Part shown: piece after piece, positions 1-30,994 of the stretch
Position numbering within the stretch: position 1 is the first letter of the stretch
Layout: each line of letters begins with the position of its first letter
Source of the DNA: Phallusia mammillata
Lineage: Eukaryota; Chordata; Ascidiacea; Phlebobranchia; Ascidiidae
DNA: 64,000 nucleotides
Assembly (NCBI GenBank): GCA_003260075.1
Contig: QLIY01000044.1
Span: 242,705-306,704 of the forward strand
Direction: 5' to 3'
Translations under genes and position numbers: made by a program
The notes under the pieces: generated by a model
The model's database searches: none
The model's input: only the letters and a program-made list of their open reading frames with translations
What the model was told of the DNA's origin: nothing

Positions 1-2
1 AT

Positions 3-332
3 GGCATATACGTGGCCACTTGTACAACATGCAAAGAGCAGTACGTGGGACAAACAAAAAATCATTTCAGTACTAGATGGAATTCACACCGATCAACGTG
101 GCGGACAGGTGATTTGACCGACGCTAAGGGCGACAAGATGGCGCTGGCAAAACACTATATAATTAACCATCCCTATCCCGAAAAAAACAAGCCGGACATT
201 TCAAGTTGCTTCATGGTAACGTTCGTCGAAGAGCCGCCTATGAGCCGTCTGGACATTTGTGAGGACAAATGGTTAAACGATCTAAGGGCGTCTATTAACC
301 TACAACCTATGATTTTGCCGCGAACAAAATGA
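3..332 (+). pseudogene. GIY-YIG endonuclease end of a Penelope-like element
   Basis: The frame opens at the window edge with Gly-Ile-Tyr (codons at 3-11), then a Cys-x2-Cys pair and Tyr-Val-Gly-Gln-Thr. This is the GIY...YVG core of a GIY-YIG nuclease. It is followed by the usual Arg (STRW) and His (NSHRS) and by LAKHY, LDICEDKW and a closing MILPR. GIY-YIG nucleases with this Cys-x2-Cys insert form the C-terminal endonuclease of Penelope-like retroelements, where they nick target DNA for reverse transcription. About 109 codons are open to a TGA stop after 330. The reverse transcriptase would lie left of the window. It looks intact as far as seen, but may be a truncated copy. Homology to GIY-YIG is clear; the PLE assignment is by family knowledge. 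Confidence 0.75.
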
Positions 333-2157
333 CCTGTTTTCCGCCCCGCACGCGCCACCCCTTATCAACACGCACGCCATTTTTACACCTGCTAGTTTTT
401 TGTTTGCTACCGGCGTTTCTATTGCCACTTTATTTTCAGTTAGCGTCGGCCTTTGTTACAGCTGTTCTCCATAGTTTTGCCATTGTCTGGTATCGTAGCT
501 GTTAGTTGTTTTAGTATTTTAACGTTTTAACTTTTATGTGTTTTTTATCGTTTCTTTTCTTCATACAGAAACTAATGATGCCTTAATAAGCGAAATTAAT
601 ATTTCTGTTTCAAATAAAACTTTACACTGACGCTGATCGTCTGCCGCTCTCTTTGAGTATATTTTTTATATTTGACAAGTAAAGACAGATCTGTCGGTCA
701 CCACCCTGTTACAGAGGCTGATTCCTGTAGTCTGTTATGACATTACACTTACACTCAGTCCTTAGTGATTAACAATAACGTTTCTCCCAAACTATATTTA
801 TCTTTCGTATTGTTTCTGGAGTATATATATGTGTAAACATTAAAGAAGCTATGTTCTGACAAAAAAATCATTCTCAACTGTGTTCTGCGTTTTCTGCAAG
901 TTGACCTTCAGTCGTCATAAGGCAGTCAACTTGTCAATGACCGTTTAATGACTTTTTATTGCATCTTTGGAAAACATGTAGTTTTGTATCTTCATATTAA
1001 TCAACAACATTTGCAAAAGGGGGTCAACTTGAAACCACGCTGAAACCAGCGTTTCAAAAATTTATGTTTTGGGGGGCCTGTGGGTGAACCACTGGATCAT
1101 TCAGGGTCAACCTTCGTAGGATCAAATATGGATAAATATCTAACATCTGTCCAAATTTGAATAAATTTAAAGCACTCTTTCTATACCAAACAAGCGTTAC
1201 AAACCAGCGTTAGACACAAAAAAGAAAAAAATTATGGACAAAAACAATATGTGTCCCCTTCACGGAAGTGGACCCATAATGAGCTAGGTAAAAACAAACA
1301 TTGAAATGGAGCTTTAAAGTTGAGCCCAACTATTTCTCTTTTTGGTTGAATGCTCAGTTTTGCCCGAATCGTTTGAGATAAGTTTGGTGCATCATCATTT
1401 TAAAGCACTGTTTCTTGACCAAATGTGTGGAACGAACCAGCTTTAGACAGAAAAAAGAAGAAAAAAACACGCACAAAAATAACATGTGTCCCCTTCAGGG
1501 AAGGGGACCTATAGATACCTTTTGATGAGAGTCTTGACAATTTGTTTTTAACTTCATATGTGGCCATGTATGGGCATTTAAAGCACTTCTGATCCGCTTA
1601 GTTCCAAATTCCTCATCTAAAGTTTAAAAGTAAAACCAGTTTTACAATGTTGTTATTCCACAAACAGTTAGTACAGCTGTACTTTAGTCAGTACAACCAT
1701 TTAAAAAAATCAAATTTGGATTACTAACTAACATCTGTGCAAATTTGACTAAATTTAAAGCACTGTTTCTTGACCAAACGCGTTTAACAAACCAGTGTTA
1801 GACAGAAACGAATATTTTGGGGTTAAAGGGGGTGAAAACAGGTAAAGGTACAAAATTTTTTAAAATACCTTACATTGCACCAAACAACAAAGTATATAAC
1901 TCCTAAATGATGTACTTTAGTCAGTACAGCCATTTTAAAAAATTTTACGTTTTGGGGACCTGTGGGTGAACCGCTGGGTCATTCGCTGGGTCATTCAGGG
2001 TCAAACTACAGGAAGATCAAATTCGGATTAGTAACTAATATCTGTCCACATTTGAAAAAAATGAAGCACTCTTTCTTGACCAAACGCGTATAACAAACCA
2101 TCGTTAGACAGAAAAAAGAAAAAAAATTCAATAGCTAACACGTGTGTAAATTTGAAT
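333..2157. other. Non-coding stretch with shards of the GGGTCCCC repeat family
   Basis: No gene is seen. 333-1020 is probably the 3' tail of the Penelope-like copy; an AATAAA-like motif lies near 614-620. From about 1060 there are several minus-oriented fragments of the GGGTCCCC family. Their hairpin ends lie near 1253-1275 and 1485-1505, and the recurrent 'gacccagcggttcacccac' segment occurs in reverse complement near 1077-1105 and 1955-2000. Confidence 0.6.
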
Positions 2158-2167
2158 ACATTTGAAG

Positions 2168-2492
2168 CAGGGGTGGGCAACCTTTGTTACTGTAGGGCCA
2201 ATTACAAATGTCAAAATTGGATCGAGGGCCGCACATGTACATGTGCATAACACAAAGAGATTTTGCTGTGCTTCTTACCAAATATGCTTAACTACAAGTA
2301 TAATTCGTATTTGATTCTAGCCACATTTTGCCAGATCGCAGAAAACTAGCATCAGGCGCATTAATCAGATCAAAAATGTGTAATAATTGGACTCGTTTGC
2401 CAGTACTTTTGAAATCCAAGCGTCTCTGTGGGCCGCACAAGCTTTAATGAAGGGTCAAATGCGGCCCGCGGGCCGCAGGTTGCCCACCCCTG
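2168..2492. mobile_element. Non-autonomous hAT element, 325 bp
   Basis: The ends are CAGGGGTGGGCAACC and GGTTGCCCACCCCTG, perfect inverted repeats. It is flanked by ATTTGAAG (2160-2167) and ATTTAAAG (2493-2500), an 8-bp target duplication with one change. It has no coding capacity. Confidence 0.85.
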
Positions 2493-2757
2493 ATTTAAAG
2501 CCTTCTTTCTTGACGAAATGCGTTTTACAAACCAGCGTTAGACAGAAACGAATGTTTGGGGGTTGAAGGGGTGAATCCTATTGAAAGTTACAAAATTCTT
2601 TAGAAAACCATACATTGCATCAACCAACTAGGCATATAACTCCTAGAATATGTACTTTAGTCAGTACAGTCGTTTCAACAATTTTACGTTTTGGGGACCT
2701 GTGGGTGAACCACTGGGTCATTCAGGGTCAAACAGGAGGATCAAATTCAAATTTGAA

Positions 2758-4365
2758 CTAGAAGGGTGGCTTAGCACATATTGCCCTTGCATATATACTA
2801 TAGCCTATTTTGAAACATTAATATATTTTCTACACATATTTTATATTGGGTCCCATATCATCCACTGTATTTTAACCTTGGTTGTTTCTGCTAGCAGAAA
2901 CGCATGGGTCCCCACACATGCAAAGTTGTAAATAATGCATTTCAAGAGATAACAATCAGAAAGTTTGGTATTGTTAAGTCAAACACAGTGATTGGTACTG
3001 AGCATAAATAAATATTCTATATGGAGTACAAACAATTTAAATTCATTCCATTCATGCATTTTTGAAGGTTTTTTTATGGTCTATCTGAGAAAAAGTGTTA
3101 AATAGTGAGAAAACAGAACAAAACACAACAATCTATTAATGGGGAATTGCACACAATTATAGGGCAGGGGTGGCCAGACCTGCTTCATGTTTGAGCCGCA
3201 TATCACAAAACTTAGTTTTAAAAGAGCCACAAGACAAAAAATCAAAAACGAATTCATCCACTCAGAATGAAGTGTACGCTATCAAATAATGATTGTTGTG
3301 TGGTGATACTGCGTGTCTCCACCTGGGCTGCATGGTGTTTGAAATTAGGCTGATATGATGAGGACGTTTTTGTGTTTAACTTCGTAACGAAGTTTTAAGT
3401 TATAGTTTTGTAATGACTGAGCGAAGCTTGACAAATAAGACATACAGGTTTACCTCCATTATCAATTAATGGAAACTCCCTTTATGCTTTAAAAGTTATA
3501 TTTTCCCGTTCTCAACAACGTTTTTTTGGCTAAACTTTGCAGTTATTCATGTGCAACATTAAAGAGCCGCAATCAAAGGCACAAAGAGCCACATGCGGCT
3601 CGGGAGCCGCAGTTTGGCCACCCCTGTTATAGGGGGTTAGTGGAGTAAATGATAGGGTTACAGGGTTAAACACAACAATGGACACCTATAAATGGCACAC
3701 TGTACAAGCTATCTAAATTTCCTTCAATTCTGACATTGTACAAAAAAATGACCCATTTTGTGGGGCTAGTGGGGTATATGTTGGGGCAACAGGGTTAAAC
3801 ACAATTGACACCTATAAATGACAAATTCTACAAGCTGTCCAAGTTCCATTTAATTCCGACACCTTTTAAAAAACTCACCCATTTTAGAGGGTTAGAAGGA
3901 TAAATGATGGGGTTCAACACCCAAAAGTATAAAATATAAAATCACAATGACCCAATCAACAGCCATGTAAATTTTCATCCAAATCGGACAATGTTTAAAA
4001 TTCTGACCACTAAAGGTGCTATTAGCAACATTTGTTAACACTAACCACCCACCAAGTATTGCACAAACACAAGTATCATATGTTCCGTTGCCTTTATTAT
4101 ACTGTTACACCACAGAAATCTTTCGTTTGTGGTGCGCAGCAACATACAAAAACGTTTCACACTTTGGGGGCTAGCAGGGTAAATACTGGGGTTATCAAGT
4201 CAAACGAAGCAGGGGACACATCTACATGACCTGTCTACCATCTGTGAAATTTTCATCCAAATCCATCAAAGATTTGATGCAAAAACTGCATGGACAAACT
4301 TCGGCAGAAAAAAGAAAAAAAAATACAGATAAAAACAATATGTGTCCCGTCATGGAAGGGGACCG
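2758..4365 (-). mobile_element. Helentron/HINE-like element, minus orientation
   Basis: Read on the minus strand the element starts near 4365 with the GTCCCC hairpin end and finishes at 2758-2761 with the CTAG end after a GCCACCCTT segment. The inner partner of the terminal repeat (ATGGGTCCCC on plus) lies at about 2905-2914. The core (3640-4260) holds degenerate tandem units with 'ggttaa' and 'gggttagtggggtaaatg' wording. A hAT element (3165-3626) has jumped into it. Confidence 0.55.
3165..3626. mobile_element. Non-autonomous hAT element, 462 bp, nested
   Basis: The ends are CAGGGGTGGCCAGAC and GTTTGGCCACCCCTG. A perfect 8-bp duplication TTATAGGG lies at 3157-3164 and 3627-3634. It interrupts the surrounding GGGTCCCC-family element, so it is the younger insertion. 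Confidence 0.92.
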
Positions 4366-4963
4366 CTAGTAATCTATTTACTGATTTACTATACACACCG
4401 TTAGACCTACAGACATAATTGTTTTTGCTAGCAAAATCGAATGGGTACTAACACACATGTTTGGCAATTAGTTATGCTATGAAATGTTGAAGTTATTTTT
4501 AGACGCTTAAGGACAAAATTGTAGAAAGCATCAACCTAAACAAGGTCTTGCTCACATTCTTTTTACTTTTTTATTTATTTTTATTGTATGTTTCGACAAT
4601 CAGGCCGCAGTCCGAGAACTGAAAATTGCCCTTTGTCGTTCACGGGATTAGAACCCAGGATACTCCCTTTTTACTTCGTTATACTGTCCTATAATTATAA
4701 AAGCAGCAATTCAGGAAAAAGCTATAAAATGTTTTGAAACAAAGTATGAAACTTCCTAGTCGGGCACTTTTAGCAGTACAGTTATTTCTACATAGTCATG
4801 TTATAAAAGCAAGTTGAATACATATTAATATCCCATATTACATTTGGTTTACAACTTTATTGGTATTATCTAGCAAATTTGTGTTTATTGGTTCATAAAC
4901 CATGTGCCATCTCTTGAAAAGACACACATATACAAGTTCCAAAAAGTTTTAAAATACATTTAC
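4366..4963. other. AAGAB intron 4 or flank, no exon recognised
   Basis: AT-rich sequence to the left of the last visible AAGAB exon. On the minus strand I found no match to the conserved remainder of AAGAB here or down to position 1. The next exons therefore lie outside the window or are too diverged to see. Confidence 0.5.
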
Positions 4964-6838
4964 ATTCATCAAAATCATCTTCATCTGGATTAATTTCTAC
5001 AAGTTCAAATCCATTATCTATGCACCAAAGTTGAACACTTTCTCGAGGGAGATATTTTTCATCTGAGCAATCAGAAGAACATCTAAAATAAATAGGCACA
5101 TGTTTACAATACATATTGCGATACAAACTACTGCATTGTATGGCTCTTTGACATATGTACCTTTCACAAACTGCAAGCTTGATATTCGGCTCCCAGATAT
5201 CAAAGTAAGTTTGCCAGGAATTCAAACACTCCAATCCATTTCCATTCTACATTAGGAATAATGCAGTGTTAAAATTGCACAAACTTAAAAAATAAAGTTA
5301 AATTATTTTTGTAAATGTTCATAGTAATTTTTATGCACACTTTCTAACCCTAAAGAGTGTTGTCATTGTTTGCACAAAATGTTAAATTCAATGTTTTTTT
5401 AACAACTCCAGCATCTTTAGGATTTTAAAAAAGCAATGGGTCCAACCTAAGAAACAACACACCACTATACAGTTTGTTTCACTTTAGTTCTTTGGTATTT
5501 CTGAAAAGGTTATTCTTTTTATAGATTTGGCAGCAAAACCACTAGGCTCTACGGACAAAAAAAACTGTATGTATACTATATTTACTCGATTATGAGCCAC
5601 ATTTATTTGTAAAAAGCATGAAGTATTGTTAAAAAAGGAACGTGCACTCATTTGTAACCTGCAAGGTGCAGCATTACATCGATAATGGAATGATGGTGTT
5701 AACTGTAATGTTTAGTAAACTGACCTAGGAATGTGACATTAACCTCATTAAAAATGTAAGTCACCCTCAATTGTAAACTGCACAAATAGCAAACTCTTTA
5801 AGTTGCGGCTTACAATCGAATAAATACAATAGTATATACCTTTGTAGAGTTAAAAATAACAACAATAGCTTGTAGTTGTTCTGCAAATGATTTATCGAAG
5901 ATGTTTTTGGAGTCAATGCCACATATATCCACAGTAGCAGAATAATACTTGTTTGAAATCTCCCAAGTAAGATAAGAAGAATAGGTATCAGTTTTTATGG
6001 GTAAAGTTGTTATTTCCCCCGTCTCGATAATACCTAAATCAAAATAATTCAATCATCACCTTAATCATCATGTTTTCGTCTTGTAAAAAATCTTAGCAAT
6101 GGCATGAGGCAACTACACCACCTGCAGTTTCAGTCCAGTTTATTTGCAGGCACTAAGACAAAGCCCAAAAGGCAATAAAGTTTTCACCACTAAACATTTG
6201 TTTGTAGATGGGTCTTGAAATATTGGAAAAAAAATCATAAACATAACATAAACAGGTATATTTTACAAGTTCTAGGGATCGGTATTGACACCCAGCTCCC
6301 AGATTGGAAAGTTTTATTTTTGCTCGGAGGATATTTTTTTCTTCAAAATAATTGCGTGGATTTTTGAGCGAAATTACAATTTTCTGCGCGGATCGATAGA
6401 CTTTTGATTGACAGGTGGATTTAACGATTAACACAATTTGTATGTAATGCCTGCAAGACTACCCAGCCGACAAAAAGAACAACTAAATAAAGCAATAAAC
6501 ACGACGAATCGGGGGGGGGGGGGGGCATTTTACAATTTTCCATAACGATTCAAACATTTTGCTGATTTGTTATGTGGGGATAGTTTTTGATTGCCAAACT
6601 GCTCTTAACTGTTTTTGATTATTTGTCATACAGAAAACATTATTTTATGTAACTTGCCCAGCCGACAGTCACTTTAATAGTCAAACTACGTCCTAAAAAT
6701 CCAGATAAATGTACTTTTAACGAATACGTTAGCGAAATAGAAATGTTATTTCAACCGTGACGATCGGTAAGTTTCGATGTGCTTGACTGATACGTGGATT
6801 GTTCGCGAAATAAGGCTTGTGACGACATAGAACTTCAT

Positions 6839-6873
<35 letters not shown>

Positions 6874-7637
6874 GATTACACGTAAAAAGCCTAAATTTGG
6901 GTGGATTACAAGGGGATATCCAAAATATTGTGCATTCTTTCCAATCTGGCCCAGCTCAGGAATTACCAATTTTAAATGGCTTCTGTGATGAATAAACACT
7001 TCATATATACCATATTTATCATAATGCTGTCATTTTCCGAACAATTGCAACTTATGATGCTGTTGAAAACATAAATTGCCTTTAAAATGGCTCAGTGTCA
7101 GTATCACAATGACAGTTGGTTGTAAAACATAAATGATTTCTTTTGCTGAATTTTAAAACCTTTTTAGGTGCTAAAATAAGCTAATTTTAACTTCCTTGTT
7201 ATTGTATAACTCAAACATATAATGTGAGTGAGGCATTGCTTCTAACCATTACACCATGACAGTGGGTACATACTAATTGCTCTTAATTGATCATTTCAAA
7301 CTGCACTTTTAGTATATAATACATTAACAATGTTTTAAAAAAATTGTTTCAATAAATTATGAATGTTTAAAGAGTTTTAAAATTATAAATTATAAAAAAA
7401 TTATAATCACGTAATTGTACAGATCAGGGCAAAACGAACAAGTCCAGATTTTTATTCTTTACAACTTCTGTTTCTTTTGTGACATGTTCCAACTTACCAC
7501 TGCCTGCAAATGATTTAATTATTTCTGTTTTAACAAAAATATAATAATTTACCTTTTACTATGGTCAATGGTGTTGCCAAATCTGAATGTGATGAACTGT
7601 CTGAACTTACAATTCCTATAATTTGACCAGACATCAT
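4964..7637 (-). CDS. AAGAB: AAGAB (alpha/gamma-adaptin-binding protein p34), N-terminal half
   Basis: p34 is a cytosolic chaperone that helps assemble the AP1 and AP2 clathrin adaptor complexes. Four coding exons join in frame on the minus strand: 7637-7553 (ATG at 7637), 6033-5840, 5246-5161 and 5082-4964, each with GT-AG ends; 161 codons are visible. The protein matches the N-terminal Rab-like (pseudo-GTPase) domain: a first strand IIGIVSSDSSS, then WEISNKYYSATVDIC, a VVIFNSTK strand, and the segment WCIDNGFELVEINPDEDDFDE, which corresponds to the human WCIKHGFELVELSPEE region. The family is about 315 aa long, so the C-terminal half, including the conserved helical tail, is missing and presumably lies left of position 1. 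Two Met codons start the frame and I chose the first. It diverges from SVOP with a 736-bp gap. The 28-codon first exon is the least conserved but aligns in phase. Confidence 0.85.
6511..6525. repeat. Poly-G tract, 15 bp (probable gap)
   Basis: Uninterrupted G run in AAGAB intron 1. I read it as a gap written as G, by comparison with the other tracts. Confidence 0.6.
6839..6872. repeat. Poly-G tract, 34 bp (probable gap)
   Basis: Uninterrupted G run in AAGAB intron 1. It creates a false poly-glycine frame from 6794. Confidence 0.65.
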
Positions 7638-8373
7638 ACACACACCAAAACTACAATACATGCAAAAATCGTTTTTTGATGAAATACCATTGATAACGAT
7701 GCAAATTAATCTATTTTTTAACTCATTAGTGTTTTTAAATAAGATGTGTATTTTATTTTAGATTGAACAGAGTATTTTCTATCTCTACCCTATTCTCTCT
7801 CTTATCTGTATTTAAGTCAAATGCACTATCAACAACATCCAGTTACGAAAGGCGAGACATGATAAGTTGTGCTACCTTTTGAACTTGACAATGACAACTT
7901 TGCAAGTAGTTAACCGCCGCAACGTAACGATGGCTCAACTTCTACCATTTGTTGTTTTATTGCGGTTTAACGCATCATTAAACACCATAACGCATGACTT
8001 GTTACAGTGTTTCAATAATGTTTTGACCTCTCGAACAAAAACTTTTTAGTTGCTTCATCGTATTTAAAGCAAAACTAAATTAGTGGATATTAGATACTAA
8101 AACACAGTTAAAGGTATCAATATACATAAAATACTGCATGTAAATGCCCAAACAAAAGTATATTGAAACGAAAAACATTCTAAAAGCGCTGCAATATCTA
8201 AAGTTCGAAACAATGGTCATTATCTGCCTGGTCTGCCTGACTCTGACCGTCGCTGCAGAGGACTTTTGTTTTTGTTTATTGCCTGTTCGCATGTTGTGTG
8301 TTCACAGTAATTGCGTTCTAGGAAGGAAACCAGCTGTAATTTGTTGATTTTAACCCAACAGTTGTTCATCAAA
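7638..8373. promoter_or_regulatory. Shared AAGAB/SVOP intergenic promoter region
   Basis: The initiator ATGs of AAGAB (minus) and SVOP (plus) are 736 bp apart and transcribed away from each other, so both 5' UTRs and promoters must lie here unless there are upstream non-coding exons. I see no convincing TATA box tied to either start and no CpG island; the stretch is AT-rich. It is inferred from gene layout only. Confidence 0.5.
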
Positions 8374-27677
<19,304 letters not shown>

Positions 27678-27915
27678 ATGATTTGTTGTGTGGTTTGGTT
27701 TTGTAAATCATTTTTAGCAAAATTGTGTTGCAGTCATATAGAAGTAGTGTCTGACCTATCTTTGCACAATTTCTTTTACAAGGTACATATGTGTTCTGAG
27801 ACATATTGTTTTTGTACAATTATAAGTGTCCAAAATTTTTTTTTACCTTAAAGCTACTTGGTCATGTAAATACAACAAAAAATACTTTTTTCTCAAACAG
27901 AAATATAGCTAATTG

Positions 27916-28067
27916 AATAAAAGCTTTGTGTTAACCATCTTGCAGTTTATTTGTGCAATATATTTAACTGTAATGTAATCGTTGCATGAATATTTGTGTT
28001 GCTTTGTTAGATCAGTACTTTGAGAAAACTTGTATGTGCGTTTTGTGCAATACAGTTTATAAATAAA
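27916..28067 (+). terminator. SVOP polyadenylation signals
   Basis: AATAAA occurs at 27916-27921 and again at 28062-28067, 239 and 385 bp after the SVOP stop codon. Either or both could end the mRNA. Confidence 0.55.
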
Positions 28068-28763
28068 TGTTTTGTTTAATTTTATCAAAAGCAGTGCACA
28101 TTTGCAGAAGGAAATGGGATTCTAGCTGTGTCTAAAATACAGTTTTTGGTGCATAAAACAGTTAGCAAACTGGCATAATTTTGTGCAAGCTAAATAAAAC
28201 TTGAGCATTGTAATTTATTCAGATTGGACAAATGATATATGGCTGTTTTAATTTACTAGCCACAATGCCATGCATCCTTTGCAACACGCGCATAAAAATA
28301 TATTCAGTCACTTATTGAAACAGTAAACACACGCGGGCGCGGTAGAGCTACTAACACCATACGTTTCGCCTGATCCAAAAGTGCTTAATTTTCAAAACGG
28401 TATATCTCAAAAAATGCTAACGGTTACTTAAAATTCACATTCTGTTAAAAAACATGATGTTTTAGGCAACGCAATTCTACTGCATATAATTTCTGCCAAT
28501 ATGTACATAATTACTTAAGTGTCGTAATACATCTGTGTGCAACGATGTATGTCAAAGTTTGCATCAGCCGAAAATACACAGCTTTGTGATGACACACATA
28601 AGTTTAGTTCGATTTATGATAACCTTTGATTGAAATCGACAATTAAACCTCATACTAACTGGACAATATTAATTGACCGCGTGAAATTCGTCGAACATAT
28701 TATGCCTTTATTTCTTTTGGTGTTTTTCTAACAATGTGTCCTCCTTTTGGTGATGGAAATGTG
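28068..28763. other. Intergenic, no gene seen
   Basis: AT-rich sequence between the SVOP 3' end and the 28772 hAT. There is no conserved frame or recognised repeat. Confidence 0.5.
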
Positions 28764-29034
28764 GCTGGCGCCATAGGCGCCGAGTTTTACAAAACTGCAA
28801 GGTGGCGGACGCAAATTATGACGTCACTTTTTGTGACGTCACTAATGCGTGCAACCAAACGAGCTCCAACTCAAAGCACAATAAACTTTCAATAGAATGC
28901 AACGTTTGTCAAATTCGTAAAAAAAAATATTTTTAAACTAATGTTCATTTGAAACACATTGCTTTAACGTTATTGTTGGTTTAGCAACGTTCAGAAAATG
29001 TTTCGTCAAGTTGTTGCTCTTGTATCATCTAAAA

Positions 29035-29840
29035 CAGTGGTCGTCAACCTATGGGTCGCGACCCCAAGTGGGTTCGCCTAAACTTTTTCTGGGGTCGCAA
29101 TAAGTCGCCGAATTTAATTTATTGCATTTTAAAATTGATTACAGAAAATAAAACTAATATTATGTTCTTTTAGATCGCAACTTTTGCTCTTGTTTTGTAG
29201 CACAGCTTGCTACCTCCTGTTGCAATTAAATCGTGGTAGTGGAAAAACAGAAAATGCCTTCATCGCGTAACAATGGGCTTCGACAACGTGTAATATGACT
29301 CAACACTATAAGTTTGTATTATTTAAGGTGACACCAGAACGAGTGAATAGCTATTTATGCAACGTACCCAACTATGCCAAATTTTTCTAATCCCGTTTTC
29401 AACCACGTGTCTGTGTGAAGCAGGATTTAGTGCAATGAGTGTATTAAAAACGAAACATCGTACTCGATTGGAAGTGAAGCATCACATGCGGTTAAGCTTG
29501 TGCAAAGTCAAGCCGTGGCTTCAAAAACTTGTGGACAGTATACAGGCGCAACCATCTCACTAACAGTGCAAATTAAATGTTGAACAATTTGACAAGTTTG
29601 TGTTCCGAAAATTGGGTTTATGTCTTAAAATTAAATGAAACGGCTTAAAAACTTTGTTCGTAATACTTTTGTATCGCCATATTTGTTTGTAATTATGTAC
29701 AGTTTGTGTAATTGTTCTTTCGGTTTAGTATCACTAAAAACATTTTTCTCAGTGTTGAAAAAAAAATGGGGTCGCATGTCAATTCTGATTTCCTTTTCCC
29801 TTAAATTGGGGTCGCCTATAAAAAAGGTTGAAGACCACTG
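29035..29840 (+). mobile_element. hAT (Buster-type) element, 806 bp, with transposase remnant
   Basis: The ends are CAGTGGTCGTCAACC and GGTTGAAGACCACTG. A perfect duplication ATCTAAAA lies at 29027-29034 and 29841-29848. It is an internally deleted copy that keeps the end of its transposase gene (29357-29563). Confidence 0.93.
29357..29563 (+). pseudogene. C-terminal piece of a ZBED5/FAM200-like hAT transposase
   Basis: The frame carries the hATC dimerisation hallmarks: Ile-Pro-Phe-Ser-Thr-Thr, then CLCEAGFSAMSVLKTKHRTR and a late Ser-Leu-Cys-Lys-Val-Lys-Pro-Trp helix, closing with Ser-His and a stop. The catalytic DDE residues and the BED finger are absent. It is 68 aa, against 600 or more for a full transposase. 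Its relation to ZBED5/FAM200 proteins, which derive from Buster hATs, is by family knowledge. Confidence 0.85.
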
Positions 29841-30021
29841 ATCTAAAAGAACGATTTATTACAGTACAATCGCATTGTACACAAATACACAATACTTGCC
29901 ATACATTCACTGCCAACAATTGTGTGTTTGACGTCATAAAGCACGTACCAAAACAGGTTGCAGTTTTGTTGCTTTTATGCCATTGCCAGCATGCTTGTTT
30001 AAAAGCAAAATTGTTTCCACA

Positions 30022-30485
30022 TTTCTTCAGATTTTACGATACTATATACCGCTACAAAGAAATTAAAATATCCACGGTGGCCGCCAACGTGCTTTACAAA
30101 CCCAAGGTGGCGGCGCCACCCCGCCACCGCTTACTCGTCGCCTATGGCTGGCGCATCGACATGGCCATCATTAAAGTCTAAAACAGTGGTTCTCAACCTT
30201 TTGTGGACCATGGCCCACTGAAAGTAACTTATTGGCCTCGTGGCCCCTTCAAGNATTTCTTCAGATTTTACGATACTATACCGCTACAAAGAAATTAAAA
30301 TATCCACGGTGGCCGCCAACGTGCTTTACAAACCCAAGGTGGCGGCGCCACCCCGCCACCGCTTACTCGTCGCCTATGGCTGGCGCATCGACATGGCCAT
30401 CATTAAAGTCTAAAACAGTGGTTCTCAACCTTTTGTGGACCATGGCCCACTGAAAGCAACTTATTGGCCTCGTGGCCCCTTCAAG
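30022..30485. repeat. About 231-bp duplicated flank around a single N
   Basis: 30022-30253 and 30255-30485 are near identical around the N at 30254, an unmerged contig overlap. The right end of the 28772 hAT and the left end of the 30416 hAT therefore each appear twice. Confidence 0.9.
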
Positions 30486-30890
30486 TAGAGTTGTAGGACC
30501 TGTGGCCCCCTTAAAAATGTAAATGGCAATCTCGTGTTGGAATTCGGTACTAATTTCGGCTTTAAACAGGTCGAATAGAGCAATAAAATCATTGAATAGA
30601 GTAAACAAGAACCCATAATAGTGATTAACCTTAATATAGACCAGGGGTCACCAAACTACGGCCCGCGGGCCGGATCCGGCCCGCGAGGTCATTTGATCCG
30701 GCCCGCGAACACAAATCGTATTTTGGTTTGCCAAAATCGTATTGATAACTTTGTAACATTCAAAAATTAATCTACTTCTTATGAAAGTTTTTGTCGCGAT
30801 ATGTAGAATTGATATTACCTATAGTTTTATAAAATTACAATGCCCAAGATTGATCCCTTCGGGGGCATGGGCCCTGGTTGAGAACCACTG
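30416..30890. mobile_element. Non-autonomous hAT element, 475 bp
   Basis: The ends are CAGTGGTTCTCAACC and GGTTGAGAACCACTG. A perfect duplication GTCTAAAA lies at 30408-30415 and 30891-30898. A further hAT left end (CAGGGGTCACCAAAC at 30642, preceded by ATATAGAC) is nested inside but lacks a visible right end. Confidence 0.92.
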
Positions 30891-30994
30891 GTCTAAAATA
30901 TTCTTCGGTAAAATTTGCCTTTTTGATATTTGTTGCTGTGGTTTGCCAGTAAAAGCAAGTTTTAGTGCACTTTTCGGTAAAAATCTCAATCACC

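Larger units (their letters stand above)
28772..30146. mobile_element. hAT-type element with CATAGGCGC ends, 1375 bp including a nested element
   Basis: The ends are CATAGGCGCCGAG and GTCGCCTATG. An 8-bp duplication GCTGGCGC lies at 28764-28771 and 30147-30154. A relative with the same ends lies at 57096-57592. A palindromic 'tgacgtca' pair is near the left end. Its target lacks the central TA of the CAGNGGT group, so it is a different hAT branch. It hosts 29035-29840. Confidence 0.8.

Noticed and set aside
6153..6434. 93-codon minus frame between AAGAB exons 1 and 2
   Set aside because: It has no resemblance to AAGAB, and exon 1 joins exon 2 in phase without it.
28800..28860. Palindromic tgacgtca sites as CRE-type regulatory elements
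   Set aside because: They recur at the same place in each CATAGGCGC element, so they are part of the transposon rather than evidence of a host promoter.
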